Below, piece after piece: positions 36,840-45,033 of a stretch of DNA of 64,000 nt. The stretch lies in the NCBI RefSeq assembly GCF_030699305.1, contig NZ_JAUYNB010000006.1:1-64000 (forward strand), written 5' to 3'. The translations under genes and the position numbers were made by a program. Numbering within the stretch: the first letter of the stretch is position 1; every line of letters begins with the position of its first letter. Below the pieces are notes generated by a model. It searched no databases, had not been told where the DNA came from, and worked only from the letters and a program-made list of their open reading frames with translations. The DNA is from Novosphingobium sp. Its GTDB lineage: Bacteria > Pseudomonadota > Alphaproteobacteria > Sphingomonadales > Sphingomonadaceae.

Positions 36840-37187
36840 TTAATTGGCAGCCTCGCCCGGCGGCGTGGCCGTGGGTGACTGATCCGGCGTGGCGGCCGGT
36901 ACAACCCCGGCGTCGGCCAGCGGATCGGCCTTGGTGGCGGCGCCCTGCTTTGCGGTCACTTCAGATCGCGGCGCAGGATTGGCCGCGTCGGCCAGCCGGG
37001 CGCGATCGTTGATGATGCTGGCCAGCCCGACAATCAGCACGATCGCGGCCAGACCGAACAACCCGGTCTGCAACCGGCGCACCGCCTGCGCCCGCATTTC
37101 GCGTGCTGTCGGCGGAACAAAATGCTGCGGCCCGGACAGAGGCTCCAGCACGCGGCCATTGCCGTTGAAGGGCGGTTGCGATGCCAT
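36840..37187 (-). CDS. Small single-pass membrane protein, function unknown
   Basis: The 115-residue product has a hydrophilic N-terminus (~45 residues, HFVPPTAREMRAQAVRRLQ), one membrane helix (LFGLAAIVLIVGLASII) and a Pro/Ala-rich outer tail. No catalytic motif is seen. It is paired with the DUF4350 gene. The codon use matches its neighbours. I do not recognise the family. Confidence 0.7.
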   Translation of the reverse strand: MASQPPFNGNGRVLEPLSGPQHFVPPTAREMRAQAVRRLQTGLFGLAAIVLIVGLASIINDRARLADAANPAPRSEVTAKQGAATKADPLADAGVVPAATPDQSPTATPPGEAAN

Positions 37188-37205
37188 GCGCCGTAGTCTA
37201 GCCGA

Positions 37206-38213
37206 TCAGGCCAGCCAGGGGAATACCGGCAAGCCCTTCGCCCGCAGCCAGTCGGCGTTGTAGAGGCTCGACAGATAGCGAAAGCCGGTGTCGCACAAAA
37301 TCGTTGCCACGCGCGCGTCCTCACGCCCTTCGGCGACCAGCTGGCGGCCGAGCGCGACCGCACCGGCCACGTTGATGCCCGATGACAGCCCCAGACACAG
37401 CCCTTCCTCGCGCAAGAGCCGCGCGACCCAGTCCAGTCCTTCCTCGTCCGAAATCCGGAACTGGGTGTCGATTGGCGCACCATCGAGATTGGCGGTGATC
37501 CGCCCCTGCCCGATCCCTTCGGCCACGGATGACCCTTCGGCCTTCAGTTCTCCATGCGCGTAATAGTTATACAGCGCCGCGCCGTGCGGATCGGTCAGCG
37601 CGATGCGGATGGTCTCGTCACAGGCTTTCAGCCCCATGCCGACCCCGGCAATCGTTCCGCCGGTGCCCGCCGCGCAAGTGAAGCCATCCACCCGGCCCTC
37701 CATCTGCGCCCAGATTTCCGGCGCGGTGGATTCGATGTGGGCCTTGCGGTTGGCGATGTTGTCAAACTGGTTGGCCCAGATCGCCCCTTCCGTCTCCTCG
37801 GCCAAGCGGCGCGAGGTGTGGACGAAGTGCCCCGGATTGGAAAACGGCGCGGCCGGCACCAGCACCAGTTCCGCGCCGAGCGCCCGCAGCGTGTCCATTT
37901 TTTCGCGCGACTGGGTTTCGGGCATGACGATCACCGTCTTGTAACCCAGCGCATTGGCGACCAGCGCCAGCCCGATGCCGGTATTGCCCGCCGTGCCTTC
38001 AACGATGGTTCCGCCCGGTTGCAGCGTGCCGGTCGCTTCGGCATCGCGCACGATCCACAGCGCCGCGCGGTCCTTTACCGACGCACCGGGATTGGCGAAT
38101 TCGCACTTGCCCCAGATTTCACAGCCAGCCGCTTCGCTTGGCCCCTGCAACAGGACCAGCGGGGTGTTGCCGATCAGATCGAGCGTATTGGATTGAACGT
38201 TGAATGCAGTCAT
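37206..38213 (-). CDS. cysK: Cysteine synthase (O-acetylserine sulfhydrylase)
   Basis: A 335-residue PLP enzyme. The Schiff-base lysine is Lys47 in NPGASVKDRAA. The phosphate-binding loop is EGTAGNTGIGLA, and CAAGTGGTIAGVGMGL binds the cofactor. It joins sulfide to O-acetylserine, the last step of the sulfate pathway whose reductases lie at 3-7 kb. The FSNPGHFVHTSRRLAEE insertion places it in the longer cysteine-synthase subfamily rather than with E. coli CysK proper. ATG 38213 is used because the preceding in-frame residues are not family-like. Confidence 0.9.
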   Translation of the reverse strand: MTAFNVQSNTLDLIGNTPLVLLQGPSEAAGCEIWGKCEFANPGASVKDRAALWIVRDAEATGTLQPGGTIVEGTAGNTGIGLALVANALGYKTVIVMPETQSREKMDTLRALGAELVLVPAAPFSNPGHFVHTSRRLAEETEGAIWANQFDNIANRKAHIESTAPEIWAQMEGRVDGFTCAAGTGGTIAGVGMGLKACDETIRIALTDPHGAALYNYYAHGELKAEGSSVAEGIGQGRITANLDGAPIDTQFRISDEEGLDWVARLLREEGLCLGLSSGINVAGAVALGRQLVAEGREDARVATILCDTGFRYLSSLYNADWLRAKGLPVFPWLA

Positions 38214-38295
38214 AGCCGCCAAAGGTAAGGGCGGCACTGCCCCGGCGCAACGGATTTGCGCTTTAGCCGGGTAAAGAAAGGCGCTTTGGCCGAGC

Positions 38296-38328
38296 AGGAA
38301 AAAGGCAGGGGCGCATGACCCTGCCTTT
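38296..38328 (-). terminator. Rho-independent terminator of the ferredoxin gene
   Basis: On the minus strand AAAGGCAGGG pairs perfectly with CCCTGCCTTT across an 8-base loop, and a TTTTT tract follows. It begins nine bases after the ferredoxin stop. Confidence 0.85.
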
Positions 38329-38336
38329 CCGTTCGA

Positions 38337-38654
38337 TCAATCTTCCTGCGCGATGGTGACCTTCAGGCCGTCCAGTGCGTCGGTCAGGTGGATCTGGCAC
38401 GACAGGCGCGAGGTTTCGTTGCGGTGGTCAGAGCTGTCGAGCAGGTCGTTCTCGTCCTCGCTCATCGGTTCGACCGCACCGGCAAACGCCGGATCGACAT
38501 AGACGTGGCAAGTGGCGCAGCTGCAGCAGCCGCCGCACAGCGCCAGCAGTTCATCAAACCCGTTGTCACGGATCACTTCCATGATCGAAAGGCCCGCGCT
38601 GGCCTCGACCGTCTTTTCTTCACCCGCGCGATTGACAACTACCAGCTTCGGCAT
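38337..38654 (-). CDS. 2Fe-2S ferredoxin (adrenodoxin/Isc type)
   Basis: A 105-residue plant/adrenodoxin-fold ferredoxin. The cluster ligands are C-x5-C-x2-C in [14 protein letters not shown], and the last cysteine is in [10 protein letters not shown]. Such proteins deliver electrons to cytochromes P450, Isc machinery or other reductases. The gene is monocistronic with its own terminator. It could serve the CysI enzyme, but nothing in the sequence proves the partner. Confidence 0.9.
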   Translation of the reverse strand: MPKLVVVNRAGEEKTVEASAGLSIMEVIRDNGFDELLALCGGCCSCATCHVYVDPAFAGAVEPMSEDENDLLDSSDHRNETSRLSCQIHLTDALDGLKVTIAQED

Positions 38655-38741
38655 GTTCGAAATCCCTTACCCGCGCGCCCTATTCGCGCTTTGTCGCGGC
38701 TGCTACTAAGTCCGCCGGAGTTTGGCAAGCAGGGTAGTGAC

Positions 38742-39359
38742 ATGGGGCTTAGTGCAGCAGCGATTCAGCAGGGGCTGGACGCGGTCGCCCGGATCGAACC
38801 CGGGTTTGCCCGCGCGCTGACCGTAGCGGGTTATCCCGATCCGCGGATCCGGGAACGCGGCTATGGCACCATGCTGCGCACGATTGTCGGCCAGCAGGTC
38901 AGCGTCGCGGCGGCGGCATCGATGTGGCGCAAGCTGGAAGCGCATATCGGGCCGGAGCTCAGCCTTGAACGCGTGCTCGAATCCGATTTCGACACCTTGC
39001 GCGGCTGCGGACTTTCCCGGCAAAAACAGGGCTATATCCGCTCCTTGTGCGAACTGGTCGTAACCGGCGCGGTCGATTTTGAACATCTGCCCGAAGATGA
39101 CGAGGCCGCAATTGCCCAGCTGGTCCGGATCAAGGGCGTGGGGCGCTGGTCGGCCGAAATCTACCTGCTGTTCGCCGAAGGGCGCGGCGACATCTGGCCG
39201 GCCGGCGATCTGGCAGTGCAAGCCGGGCTGCACAAGCTGCTGGACCTGCCCGAACGCCCCAGCGAAAAACGCACCCGCGAGCTGGCGGAGGCCTGGCGCC
39301 CGCACCGGGGGGCGACGGCGATTTTCACCTGGCATTGCTATAACAACCCGGCGCTTTAA
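38742..39359 (+). CDS. DNA-3-methyladenine glycosylase II-like protein (HhH-GPD)
   Basis: A 205-residue helix-hairpin-helix glycosylase without the N-terminal domain of E. coli AlkA. RTIVGQQVSVAAAASMW is the typical helix start. The hairpin is LVRIKGVGRWSAEIYLLF and the catalytic aspartate is in WPAGDLAVQ. It removes alkylated purines from DNA. ATG 38742 diverges from the ferredoxin gene across 87 bases. A strong palindrome follows its stop. Confidence 0.88.
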   Translation: MGLSAAAIQQGLDAVARIEPGFARALTVAGYPDPRIRERGYGTMLRTIVGQQVSVAAAASMWRKLEAHIGPELSLERVLESDFDTLRGCGLSRQKQGYIRSLCELVVTGAVDFEHLPEDDEAAIAQLVRIKGVGRWSAEIYLLFAEGRGDIWPAGDLAVQAGLHKLLDLPERPSEKRTRELAEAWRPHRGATAIFTWHCYNNPAL

Positions 39360-39375
39360 ATCAGGATTGAAACAA

Positions 39376-39425
39376 CCACCCTGCCGTTCGTGTCGAGCGA
39401 AGTCGAGACACGAACGGCAGGGTGG
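39376..39425. repeat. 50-base palindrome with 19-bp perfect stem
   Basis: CCACCCTGCCGTTCGTGTC (39376-39394) pairs exactly with GACACGAACGGCAGGGTGG (39407-39425) around GAGCGAAGTCGA. It is 16 bases after the glycosylase stop and 43 before the SDR start. The TCGAGCGAAGTCGA centre is a motif often seen in sphingomonad intergenic repeats. It may also stop transcription of the glycosylase gene. Confidence 0.85.
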
Positions 39426-39468
39426 GGAGCGAATTAAAAGCATGGTTGGGATGAGGGGGAAAACCAGG

Positions 39469-40275
39469 ATGACTGACAGGAAAACCATTTTCATCACCGG
39501 CGCTGCATCGGGCATCGGCCGGGCGGTGGCGCAATTGTTCGGTGCGCGCGGCTGGTTCGTGGGGCTGGCCGATGTGAACGAAGCCGGGATGCGCGAAACC
39601 GCTGCAGGCATTCCAGCCGGGGCCAGTTCGGTTCACAAACTGGACGTGCGTGACCGCGCCGCCTGGGACGAGGCGCTGGAAGCGTTCGCCGCGGCGGCCG
39701 GGGGGCGGATCGACGCGGTGTTCAACAACGCCGGAGTGCCGCTGGGCGGCCAGCTGATCGACAACAACGTGGCCGAAATCGAACGCTGCCTCGACATCAA
39801 CCTGAAAGGCGTGTTGTTCGGTGCGCAGGCCGCGCACAAGTGGCTGAAGGCCAGCGCACCCGGTTCGTGCCTGCTCAACACCGCCAGCGCGGCGGGCATC
39901 TATGGCACGCCGGGCGCTTCGGTCTATTCCGCGACCAAGTTCGGAGTGCGCGCGATCACCGAGTGCCTCGATGCCGAATGGGCCGGGGACGGGATCAAGG
40001 TGGCCAGCCTGATGCCCGCCTTCATCGACACGCCCTTGCTCGATCACGCTTCCAACCAGGGCGACAATGCCGACATTCGCGGACGCGTGCAGGACGCCGG
40101 GCTGGAAATCACGCCCGTCAGCGAGGTCGCCGATGCCGCATGGAGCGCCGTCCACGGCAAGGCGCTGCACACCCGCGTCGGCAAGACCGCCCACCGCCTC
40201 GCCTTCGCCGCGCGCTGGATGCCGGGGCAGCTGCGCAAGCAGACCCGCACAGCGCTGAAGCCGCTGGGCGGTTAG
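39469..40275 (+). CDS. Short-chain dehydrogenase/reductase
   Basis: A 268-residue classical SDR. The NAD(P) motif is ITGAASGIGRA, NNAG follows at ~86-89, and the active site is S...YSATK (SVYSATKFGVRA). An aspartate after the second beta strand (LADVNE) favours NAD(H). The substrate cannot be read from sequence. ATG 39469 has GAGGGGG nine bases upstream; ATG 39442 is in frame but less likely. It is convergent with the pterin dehydratase gene. Confidence 0.85.
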   Translation: MTDRKTIFITGAASGIGRAVAQLFGARGWFVGLADVNEAGMRETAAGIPAGASSVHKLDVRDRAAWDEALEAFAAAAGGRIDAVFNNAGVPLGGQLIDNNVAEIERCLDINLKGVLFGAQAAHKWLKASAPGSCLLNTASAAGIYGTPGASVYSATKFGVRAITECLDAEWAGDGIKVASLMPAFIDTPLLDHASNQGDNADIRGRVQDAGLEITPVSEVADAAWSAVHGKALHTRVGKTAHRLAFAARWMPGQLRKQTRTALKPLGG

Positions 40276-40285
40276 GTCACGCCGA

Positions 40286-40576
40286 CTAGACCATTCCGGC
40301 AATCGCCTCCACCATCGCGGCGTCGCGGGCCGACAGGCCATCGGCGTCGTGGGTGGTCAGCGTGATCTGGACGCGGTTATAGACGTTGAACCATTCGGGA
40401 TGGTGATCGGCCTTGTCGGCATAGAGCGCGACGCGGGTCATGAACCCGAACGCCTCGTTGAAATCGCCAAAGCGCAGCTCCCGCTCCAGCGCCTTGCCAT
40501 CGGCGCGCAGCGTCCACTGCGGGTGCGCGGCCAGCAGCGCGGACACTTCGGCATCGGTCAGGCGGGGAATCGACAT
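40286..40576 (-). CDS. phhB: 4a-hydroxytetrahydrobiopterin dehydratase (pterin-4a-carbinolamine dehydratase)
   Basis: A 96-residue single-domain protein with the family pattern: [13 protein letters not shown], the central [25 protein letters not shown] containing the catalytic HHPEW motif, and the [12 protein letters not shown] end. It regenerates the pterin cofactor of aromatic amino-acid hydroxylases. In alphaproteobacteria it can also occur without PhhA, and no phhA is in this window. ATG 40576 has AAGGAGA upstream. Confidence 0.93.
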   Translation of the reverse strand: MSIPRLTDAEVSALLAAHPQWTLRADGKALERELRFGDFNEAFGFMTRVALYADKADHHPEWFNVYNRVQITLTTHDADGLSARDAAMVEAIAGMV

Positions 40577-40623
40577 CAGGCTCTCCTTGGCAGGGACATG
40601 GCTTTCCCCTATCGCGTGCCGCC

Positions 40624-41202
40624 ATGCAAGACTGCCGCATCGCCGCGAACAATCTGACCTGCCGCCGCGGCGATCGCCTGCTGTTTCGGGGGCTGTCGTT
40701 TGCGCTGTCCAGCGGGCAGGCACTGCAACTGGTCGGCGCGAACGGGATCGGCAAATCCAGCCTGATCCGCATCCTGGCGGGACTGGCTCCGGCCTATGCC
40801 GGGACGGTCGAACGCGCCGGAACCGTGGGGCTGGTCGATGAACGCCCCGCGCTCGATCCGCACCAGCCGCTGGGCGAAGCACTGCGGTTCTGGCAGCGGA
40901 TCGATGGCCCGGCGGACAATGAGCTGGCACAGCTGGGCCTGTCGGCGCTGCTCGATGTGCCGGTGCGCTATCTTTCCACCGGTCAGAAAAAGCGCGCCGC
41001 GCTCGCCCGGCTGCTCGGCCAGAAGGCGGCGGTGTGGCTGCTCGACGAGCCGCTCAACGGGCTGGATACCAAAGGCGTGGCGCTGGTCGAGCAACTGGCG
41101 GCGGAGCATTGCCGCGTTGGGGGCATCTGCGTGATCGCATCACACCAGCCGTTCAATCTGACCGGCCTCAACCGGCTCGATCTGGCGGGGCACATCGCAT
41201 GA
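40624..41202 (+). CDS. ccmA: Cytochrome c biogenesis ATP-binding protein CcmA
   Basis: A 192-residue ABC ATPase. Walker A is GANGIGKSS (~38-46), the signature is [15 protein letters not shown], and Walker B is [12 protein letters not shown]. It is short for an ABC ATPase, as CcmA is. With CcmB it powers the release of haem-loaded CcmE in c-type cytochrome maturation. Its stop overlaps ccmB (ATGA), which identifies the pair. ccmC, ccmD and the remaining maturation genes are not in the window. Confidence 0.92.
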   Translation: MQDCRIAANNLTCRRGDRLLFRGLSFALSSGQALQLVGANGIGKSSLIRILAGLAPAYAGTVERAGTVGLVDERPALDPHQPLGEALRFWQRIDGPADNELAQLGLSALLDVPVRYLSTGQKKRAALARLLGQKAAVWLLDEPLNGLDTKGVALVEQLAAEHCRVGGICVIASHQPFNLTGLNRLDLAGHIA

Positions 41203-41858
41203 GCGGGCCGCTGTTCACCCTGCTCCGGCGCGATCTGGGGCTGCTCTTGCTGGGCGGACGGCGCGGCGGAGCGACCCTGCCGGTGCTGTTCTTTCTGGCC
41301 GTGGCGATGCTCTATCCGTTTGCGGTCGGTCCCGATGCGCCGCTGCTGGCGCGGACCGGCGGCGGGGTGATCTGGGTCGCGGCGCTGCTGGCGGCGATCC
41401 TGCCGCTCGACCGGCTGATCGAGCCTGATCTGGAACAGGGAATGTTCGATCAATGGGCCCTGCGCGGCATAGCTGAGGAACTGATCGTGGCGGTGCGGAT
41501 GCTGGCCCACTGGCTCAGCTTCGGCCCGCCGCTGATGCTGGCCGCCGTGCCCGCGTCCGCGCTGGTCGGGATTGACGGGGCGACGCTGCGGATCGTGGAG
41601 CTGGGCCTGCTGGCCGGAACCCCCGGCCTTGCCGCGCTGAGCGTGATGGTCGCCGCGCTGACCGCTGGCCTGCGCGGCGGCGCGGCGCTGGGGGGCCTGC
41701 TGGTGATCCCGCTGGCGATCCCGCTGCTGGTATTCGGTGCGGGCAGTCTGGCCATCGGCGGGGAAAGCGGGCTTGCCCTCACCGCCGCGTTCAGTCTGGT
41801 CCTGCTGGCGATTACGCCGTTCGCGGCGGGCGCGGCGATCCGCAGCGCGCGCAGCTAA
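41199..41858 (+). CDS. ccmB: Haem exporter membrane protein CcmB
   Basis: A 219-residue protein with about six membrane helices. It starts LFTLLRRDLGLLLLGGRRG and contains DRLIEPDLEQGMFDQW, as in CcmB, and WVAALLAAILPLDRL in the second helix region. It is the permease of the CcmAB transporter. ATG 41199 overlaps the ccmA stop. Its TAA ends one base before the map stop region, so the two genes converge with almost no gap. Confidence 0.92.
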   Translation: MSGPLFTLLRRDLGLLLLGGRRGGATLPVLFFLAVAMLYPFAVGPDAPLLARTGGGVIWVAALLAAILPLDRLIEPDLEQGMFDQWALRGIAEELIVAVRMLAHWLSFGPPLMLAAVPASALVGIDGATLRIVELGLLAGTPGLAALSVMVAALTAGLRGGAALGGLLVIPLAIPLLVFGAGSLAIGGESGLALTAAFSLVLLAITPFAAGAAIRSARS

Positions 41859-41859
41859 C

Positions 41860-42684
41860 TCAATACGGCGGTTTATGCAGGCCCTTGGGGCTGAGCGTGA
41901 AAATCTCGCACCCGTCCTCGGTAATCCCCAGCGAGTGTTCGAACTGCGCCGACAGTGACCGGTCGCGGGTAACCGCGGTCCAGCCATCGTCCAGCATCTT
42001 CACCCCCGGCTTGCCCAGGTTGATCATCGGCTCGATCGTGAAGAACATCCCCGGCTTCAGTTCCGGCCCGGTCCCGGCCCGCGCGGCGTGGACCACTTCG
42101 GGCGAATCGTGGAACAGGCGGCCCAGCCCGTGGCCGCAAAATTCGCGCACCACGCCGTAGCGGTTCTTTTCGGCATGGGCCTGGATTGCCGCGCCGATAT
42201 CGCCCAGCCGCGCGCCGGGGCGGGCGTGCTCGATGCCCAGCATCAGGCATTCATACGTCACATCGACCAGCCGCCGCGCCTTCAGCGGCACATCGCCGAC
42301 CAGATACATCCTGCTGGAATCGCCATGCCAGCCGTCCAGCAGCGGCGTCACGTCGATGTTCACGATGTCGCCATCGCGCAGCACCTTGTCGCCCGGAATG
42401 CCGTGGCAAATCACGGCGTTGATCGAGGTGCAGCAGCTGTGGGCATAGCCGCGATAGCCCAGCGTTGCCGGGATCGCCCCGCCCGCCAGCGTCATGTCGC
42501 GGACGATGTCATCCAGTTCACCCGTGGTCACGCCGGGGCGGACATGATCGACCAGCGCATCGAGGATTTCGGCGGCCAGCCGACCGGCCTTGCGCATCCC
42601 TTCGAACGCGCCCGGCCCGTGCAGCTTGATGGTGCCGTCGCGCAGGACGGTCTCGTTATCGGCAACAACCTGATATTGATTCAT
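41860..42684 (-). CDS. map: Type I methionine aminopeptidase
   Basis: A 274-residue pita-bread metallopeptidase. The metal ligands are in VNIDVTPLLDGWHGDSSRM (two aspartates), EFCGHGLG (His), TIEPM (Glu) and the late EHSLGITEDG (Glu); the substrate-pocket histidine is in GYRGYAHSCCTSIN. It removes the initiator methionine from nascent proteins. It is divergent from the M17 peptidase gene across 50 bases. Confidence 0.95.
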   Translation of the reverse strand: MNQYQVVADNETVLRDGTIKLHGPGAFEGMRKAGRLAAEILDALVDHVRPGVTTGELDDIVRDMTLAGGAIPATLGYRGYAHSCCTSINAVICHGIPGDKVLRDGDIVNIDVTPLLDGWHGDSSRMYLVGDVPLKARRLVDVTYECLMLGIEHARPGARLGDIGAAIQAHAEKNRYGVVREFCGHGLGRLFHDSPEVVHAARAGTGPELKPGMFFTIEPMINLGKPGVKMLDDGWTAVTRDRSLSAQFEHSLGITEDGCEIFTLSPKGLHKPPY

Positions 42685-42734
42685 GGTATCAGCCTATAGC
42701 GGCAAGGGCGCCGTTTGGCTATTGCCTGCCAGAC

Positions 42735-44117
42735 ATGACCAACAAACACGCCCTGATCCAGCCCGACCGCGGCCAAGCCGCCACCCCCATCCACCTGATC
42801 GACAAGGCGGGGCTGGATGACTTCGTAAAGGGCCTCTCCGCGCCGCAGCGCGCAGCCCTCGCGGCGCAGAAATTCGTGGCCGATGGCTATTCCTATGCGA
42901 TCCTGCCCGATGGTGACGGGTGGTTCGTGGTATCGGGCGTGGCCAATGTGAACAGCCTGTCGAGCTGGTGTCTGGCCAAGCTGGCCGAAGTCCTGCCGCC
43001 CGGCACCTATCGCCGTGCGGGCGGAGAAACCGGCCCGGCGCTGTTCGGCTGGGTCAGCGGGCAATACCGGTTTGACCGTTACCGCAGCGATCCCGTTCCG
43101 GATGGCCCGCGCATCCTGCTGACCACAGACGTGAAAGGCATTGCCCCCGCGCTGGCCGAAGCCGCCGCCGTCGCGCTCGTCCGCGATCTGGTCAACACCC
43201 CGGCAGAGGACATGGGGCCGGCCCAGCTGGAACACGAAGCCCAGCTGATCGCCAAAGCGCACAAGGCCGAATTCAAGGTTACCTCCGGGGACGCGCTGGA
43301 ACGCGGTTTTCCGATGGTCCACGGCGTGGGCCGCGCCGCCGCGCGCAGCCATGCCCCGCGCATGATCGAACTGCACTGGGGCGATCCGGCGCACCCGAAA
43401 ATCGCGCTGATCGGCAAGGGCGTGTGCTTTGATTCCGGCGGGCTGGATATCAAGCCGTCGGCCGGAATGCTGCTGATGAAAAAGGACATGGGCGGCGCGG
43501 CCCATGCGCTGGCGCTGGCGCAGCTGGTGATGCAGGCCGGGCTGAAAGTGCGGCTGCACCTGCTGATCCCGGCGGCCGAAAACGCGATTTCCGGCAATGC
43601 CTTCCGCCCCGGCGATGTGCTGCGCAGCCGTGCTGGCCTCAGCGTCGAGATCGGCAATACCGATGCCGAAGGGCGGTTGGTGCTGGGTGACGCGCTGGCC
43701 CGCGCGGGCGAGGAAACGCCCGAACTGATGATCGACTTCGCCACGCTGACCGGCGCGGCGCGCGTCGCGCTGGGGCCTGACCTGCCCGCACTGATGGCCC
43801 GCCGCCCCGAAACCGCCGCCGCGCTGCAAGCTGCGGGCAAGGCCGCCGACGATCCCTGCTGGCCGCTGCCGCTGCACGAAGGTTACCGCGAATACCTCAA
43901 ATCCGACATCGCCGACCTCAACAACGCGGGCGGAAACGGCTTTGCCGGGGCGGTCGTGGCAGGGCTGTTCCTGGACCGGTTCGTGCCCGAAGGAACCGAC
44001 TGGGCGCACTTCGACACGTTCGCCTGGCGTCCGGTGGCCAAGCCCGGACGGCCCAAAGGCGGCGACGCGCTGGGCCTGCGCGCCGCGTGGGGGCTGTTGC
44101 AGCAGCGCTACGGCTGA
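42735..44117 (+). CDS. M17 family leucyl aminopeptidase
   Basis: A 460-residue cytosolic aminopeptidase. The C-terminal catalytic domain holds GKGVCFDSGGLDIKPS (metal and Lys ligands), MKKDMGGAA, and the hallmark NTDAEGRLVLGD. The N-terminal domain is shorter than in E. coli PepA. It trims N-terminal residues from peptides using two metal ions. It is monocistronic. A CCTCAC simple repeat and a REP-like palindrome follow its stop. Confidence 0.92.
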   Translation: MTNKHALIQPDRGQAATPIHLIDKAGLDDFVKGLSAPQRAALAAQKFVADGYSYAILPDGDGWFVVSGVANVNSLSSWCLAKLAEVLPPGTYRRAGGETGPALFGWVSGQYRFDRYRSDPVPDGPRILLTTDVKGIAPALAEAAAVALVRDLVNTPAEDMGPAQLEHEAQLIAKAHKAEFKVTSGDALERGFPMVHGVGRAAARSHAPRMIELHWGDPAHPKIALIGKGVCFDSGGLDIKPSAGMLLMKKDMGGAAHALALAQLVMQAGLKVRLHLLIPAAENAISGNAFRPGDVLRSRAGLSVEIGNTDAEGRLVLGDALARAGEETPELMIDFATLTGAARVALGPDLPALMARRPETAAALQAAGKAADDPCWPLPLHEGYREYLKSDIADLNNAGGNGFAGAVVAGLFLDRFVPEGTDWAHFDTFAWRPVAKPGRPKGGDALGLRAAWGLLQQRYG

Positions 44118-44121
44118 CCGC

Positions 44122-44176
44122 CAACCCTCACCCTCACCCTCACCCACCTCGTCACCCCGGACTTGATCGGGAGTGA
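44122..44176. repeat. CCTCAC tandem tract and REP-like palindrome after the M17 gene
   Basis: A six-base unit (CCCTCA) repeats about three times at 44122-44143. Then CGTCAC and GTGACG (44148-44176) form a palindrome, with inner arms CCCG/CGGG around GACTTGAT. This latter form is the widespread alphaproteobacterial GTCACCCCGGACTTGATC repeat. Confidence 0.75.
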
Positions 44177-44219
44177 CGGCTGAGTGTGTGTGAGAGCTGG
44201 GTGTGCAACCAGGAAGCGC

Positions 44220-44903
44220 TCAGTTCCCCAGAATACCCTTGAGCAGTGATTCCGCCGGTTTCAGCGGATTGGCGCGCAGCTTGCCCTCCTCTGCGCCGAT
44301 GTAGCGGAATATCCCGTTCAGCGCCTGATCGGTCACCGAAGCGCCCAGCTTGTCGCGGGTCATGCCGGACAGCGCGGAAATACCGGACCTGCCGGACAGC
44401 TTGTTCAGCGATGTGAACGCCCCGGTCCTGCCAAGTGCGCTGTCGATCAGCGGGCGCAGTCTGGCGGTCAGTTCATCGCCCGCGCTGCTGCGCAGGTATT
44501 GCGAAGCGCCGTCGTTCTGCGTCGCGATCCCCGGCACATCGGACAGCGTCAGCCGGTCAATCGCGGTGCGGAATACCGGCTTGGCCTCTTTCGCGGCGAG
44601 TCCGGCAGCATCGTTGAGCTTGCGGGTCAGCCCATCGGTCAGCCCCAGCTTGCTGCCCTTGCTCAGCACCTGCCCCAACAGCCCCCCGCCGCCGCCCAGC
44701 AGCGGCAGCATGATCCGCACCGCCGGATCGGCATAGAACGCGCCGGGCACCGCCAGCTTGTCCAGCGCAGAATCCGATGCCATGCCCAGCACGCCGGTCA
44801 GGCCGGAGCCAAGCCCCTGCGCCCCGGCGGCGTCAGCGAGTGGCAACAGGGCCAGCCCCACCAGCACATTGCGACGATCAAGCGGAAATCCGTTCTGCGA
44901 CAT
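44220..44903 (-). CDS. DUF4197 exported protein
   Basis: A 227-residue protein with an N-terminal export signal of twin-arginine character (LDRRNVLVGLALLPLADAAGA). A mainly helical DUF4197 domain follows: ALDKLAVPGAFYADPAVRIMLP, LTRKLNDAAGLAAKEAKPVFRTAI and TDQALNGIFRYIGAEE. The function of the family is unknown. ATG 44903 has GGAGGG at the right distance, and upstream ATGs in the frame do not. It lies downstream of the subtilase terminator, so it probably has its own promoter. Confidence 0.85.
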   Translation of the reverse strand: MSQNGFPLDRRNVLVGLALLPLADAAGAQGLGSGLTGVLGMASDSALDKLAVPGAFYADPAVRIMLPLLGGGGGLLGQVLSKGSKLGLTDGLTRKLNDAAGLAAKEAKPVFRTAIDRLTLSDVPGIATQNDGASQYLRSSAGDELTARLRPLIDSALGRTGAFTSLNKLSGRSGISALSGMTRDKLGASVTDQALNGIFRYIGAEEGKLRANPLKPAESLLKGILGN

Positions 44904-44970
44904 GCGGCCCTCCATCAGAACTAAGTTCATGATTTCACACGGCCACCCCACCGGCAACCGGAATATGCAA

Positions 44971-45011
44971 ACAAAAGGGGCGGCCCGCACATGGCAGGCC
45001 GCCCCCTTGTT
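44971..45011 (-). terminator. Terminator of the subtilase gene
   Basis: On the minus strand a long near-perfect stem (ACAAGGGGGCGGCC/GGCCGCCCCTTTTGT) is followed by a short T-rich end. It starts 23 bases after the subtilase stop. Confidence 0.75.
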
Positions 45012-45033
45012 CATGCGCTTGTCGCGCGCTGAC

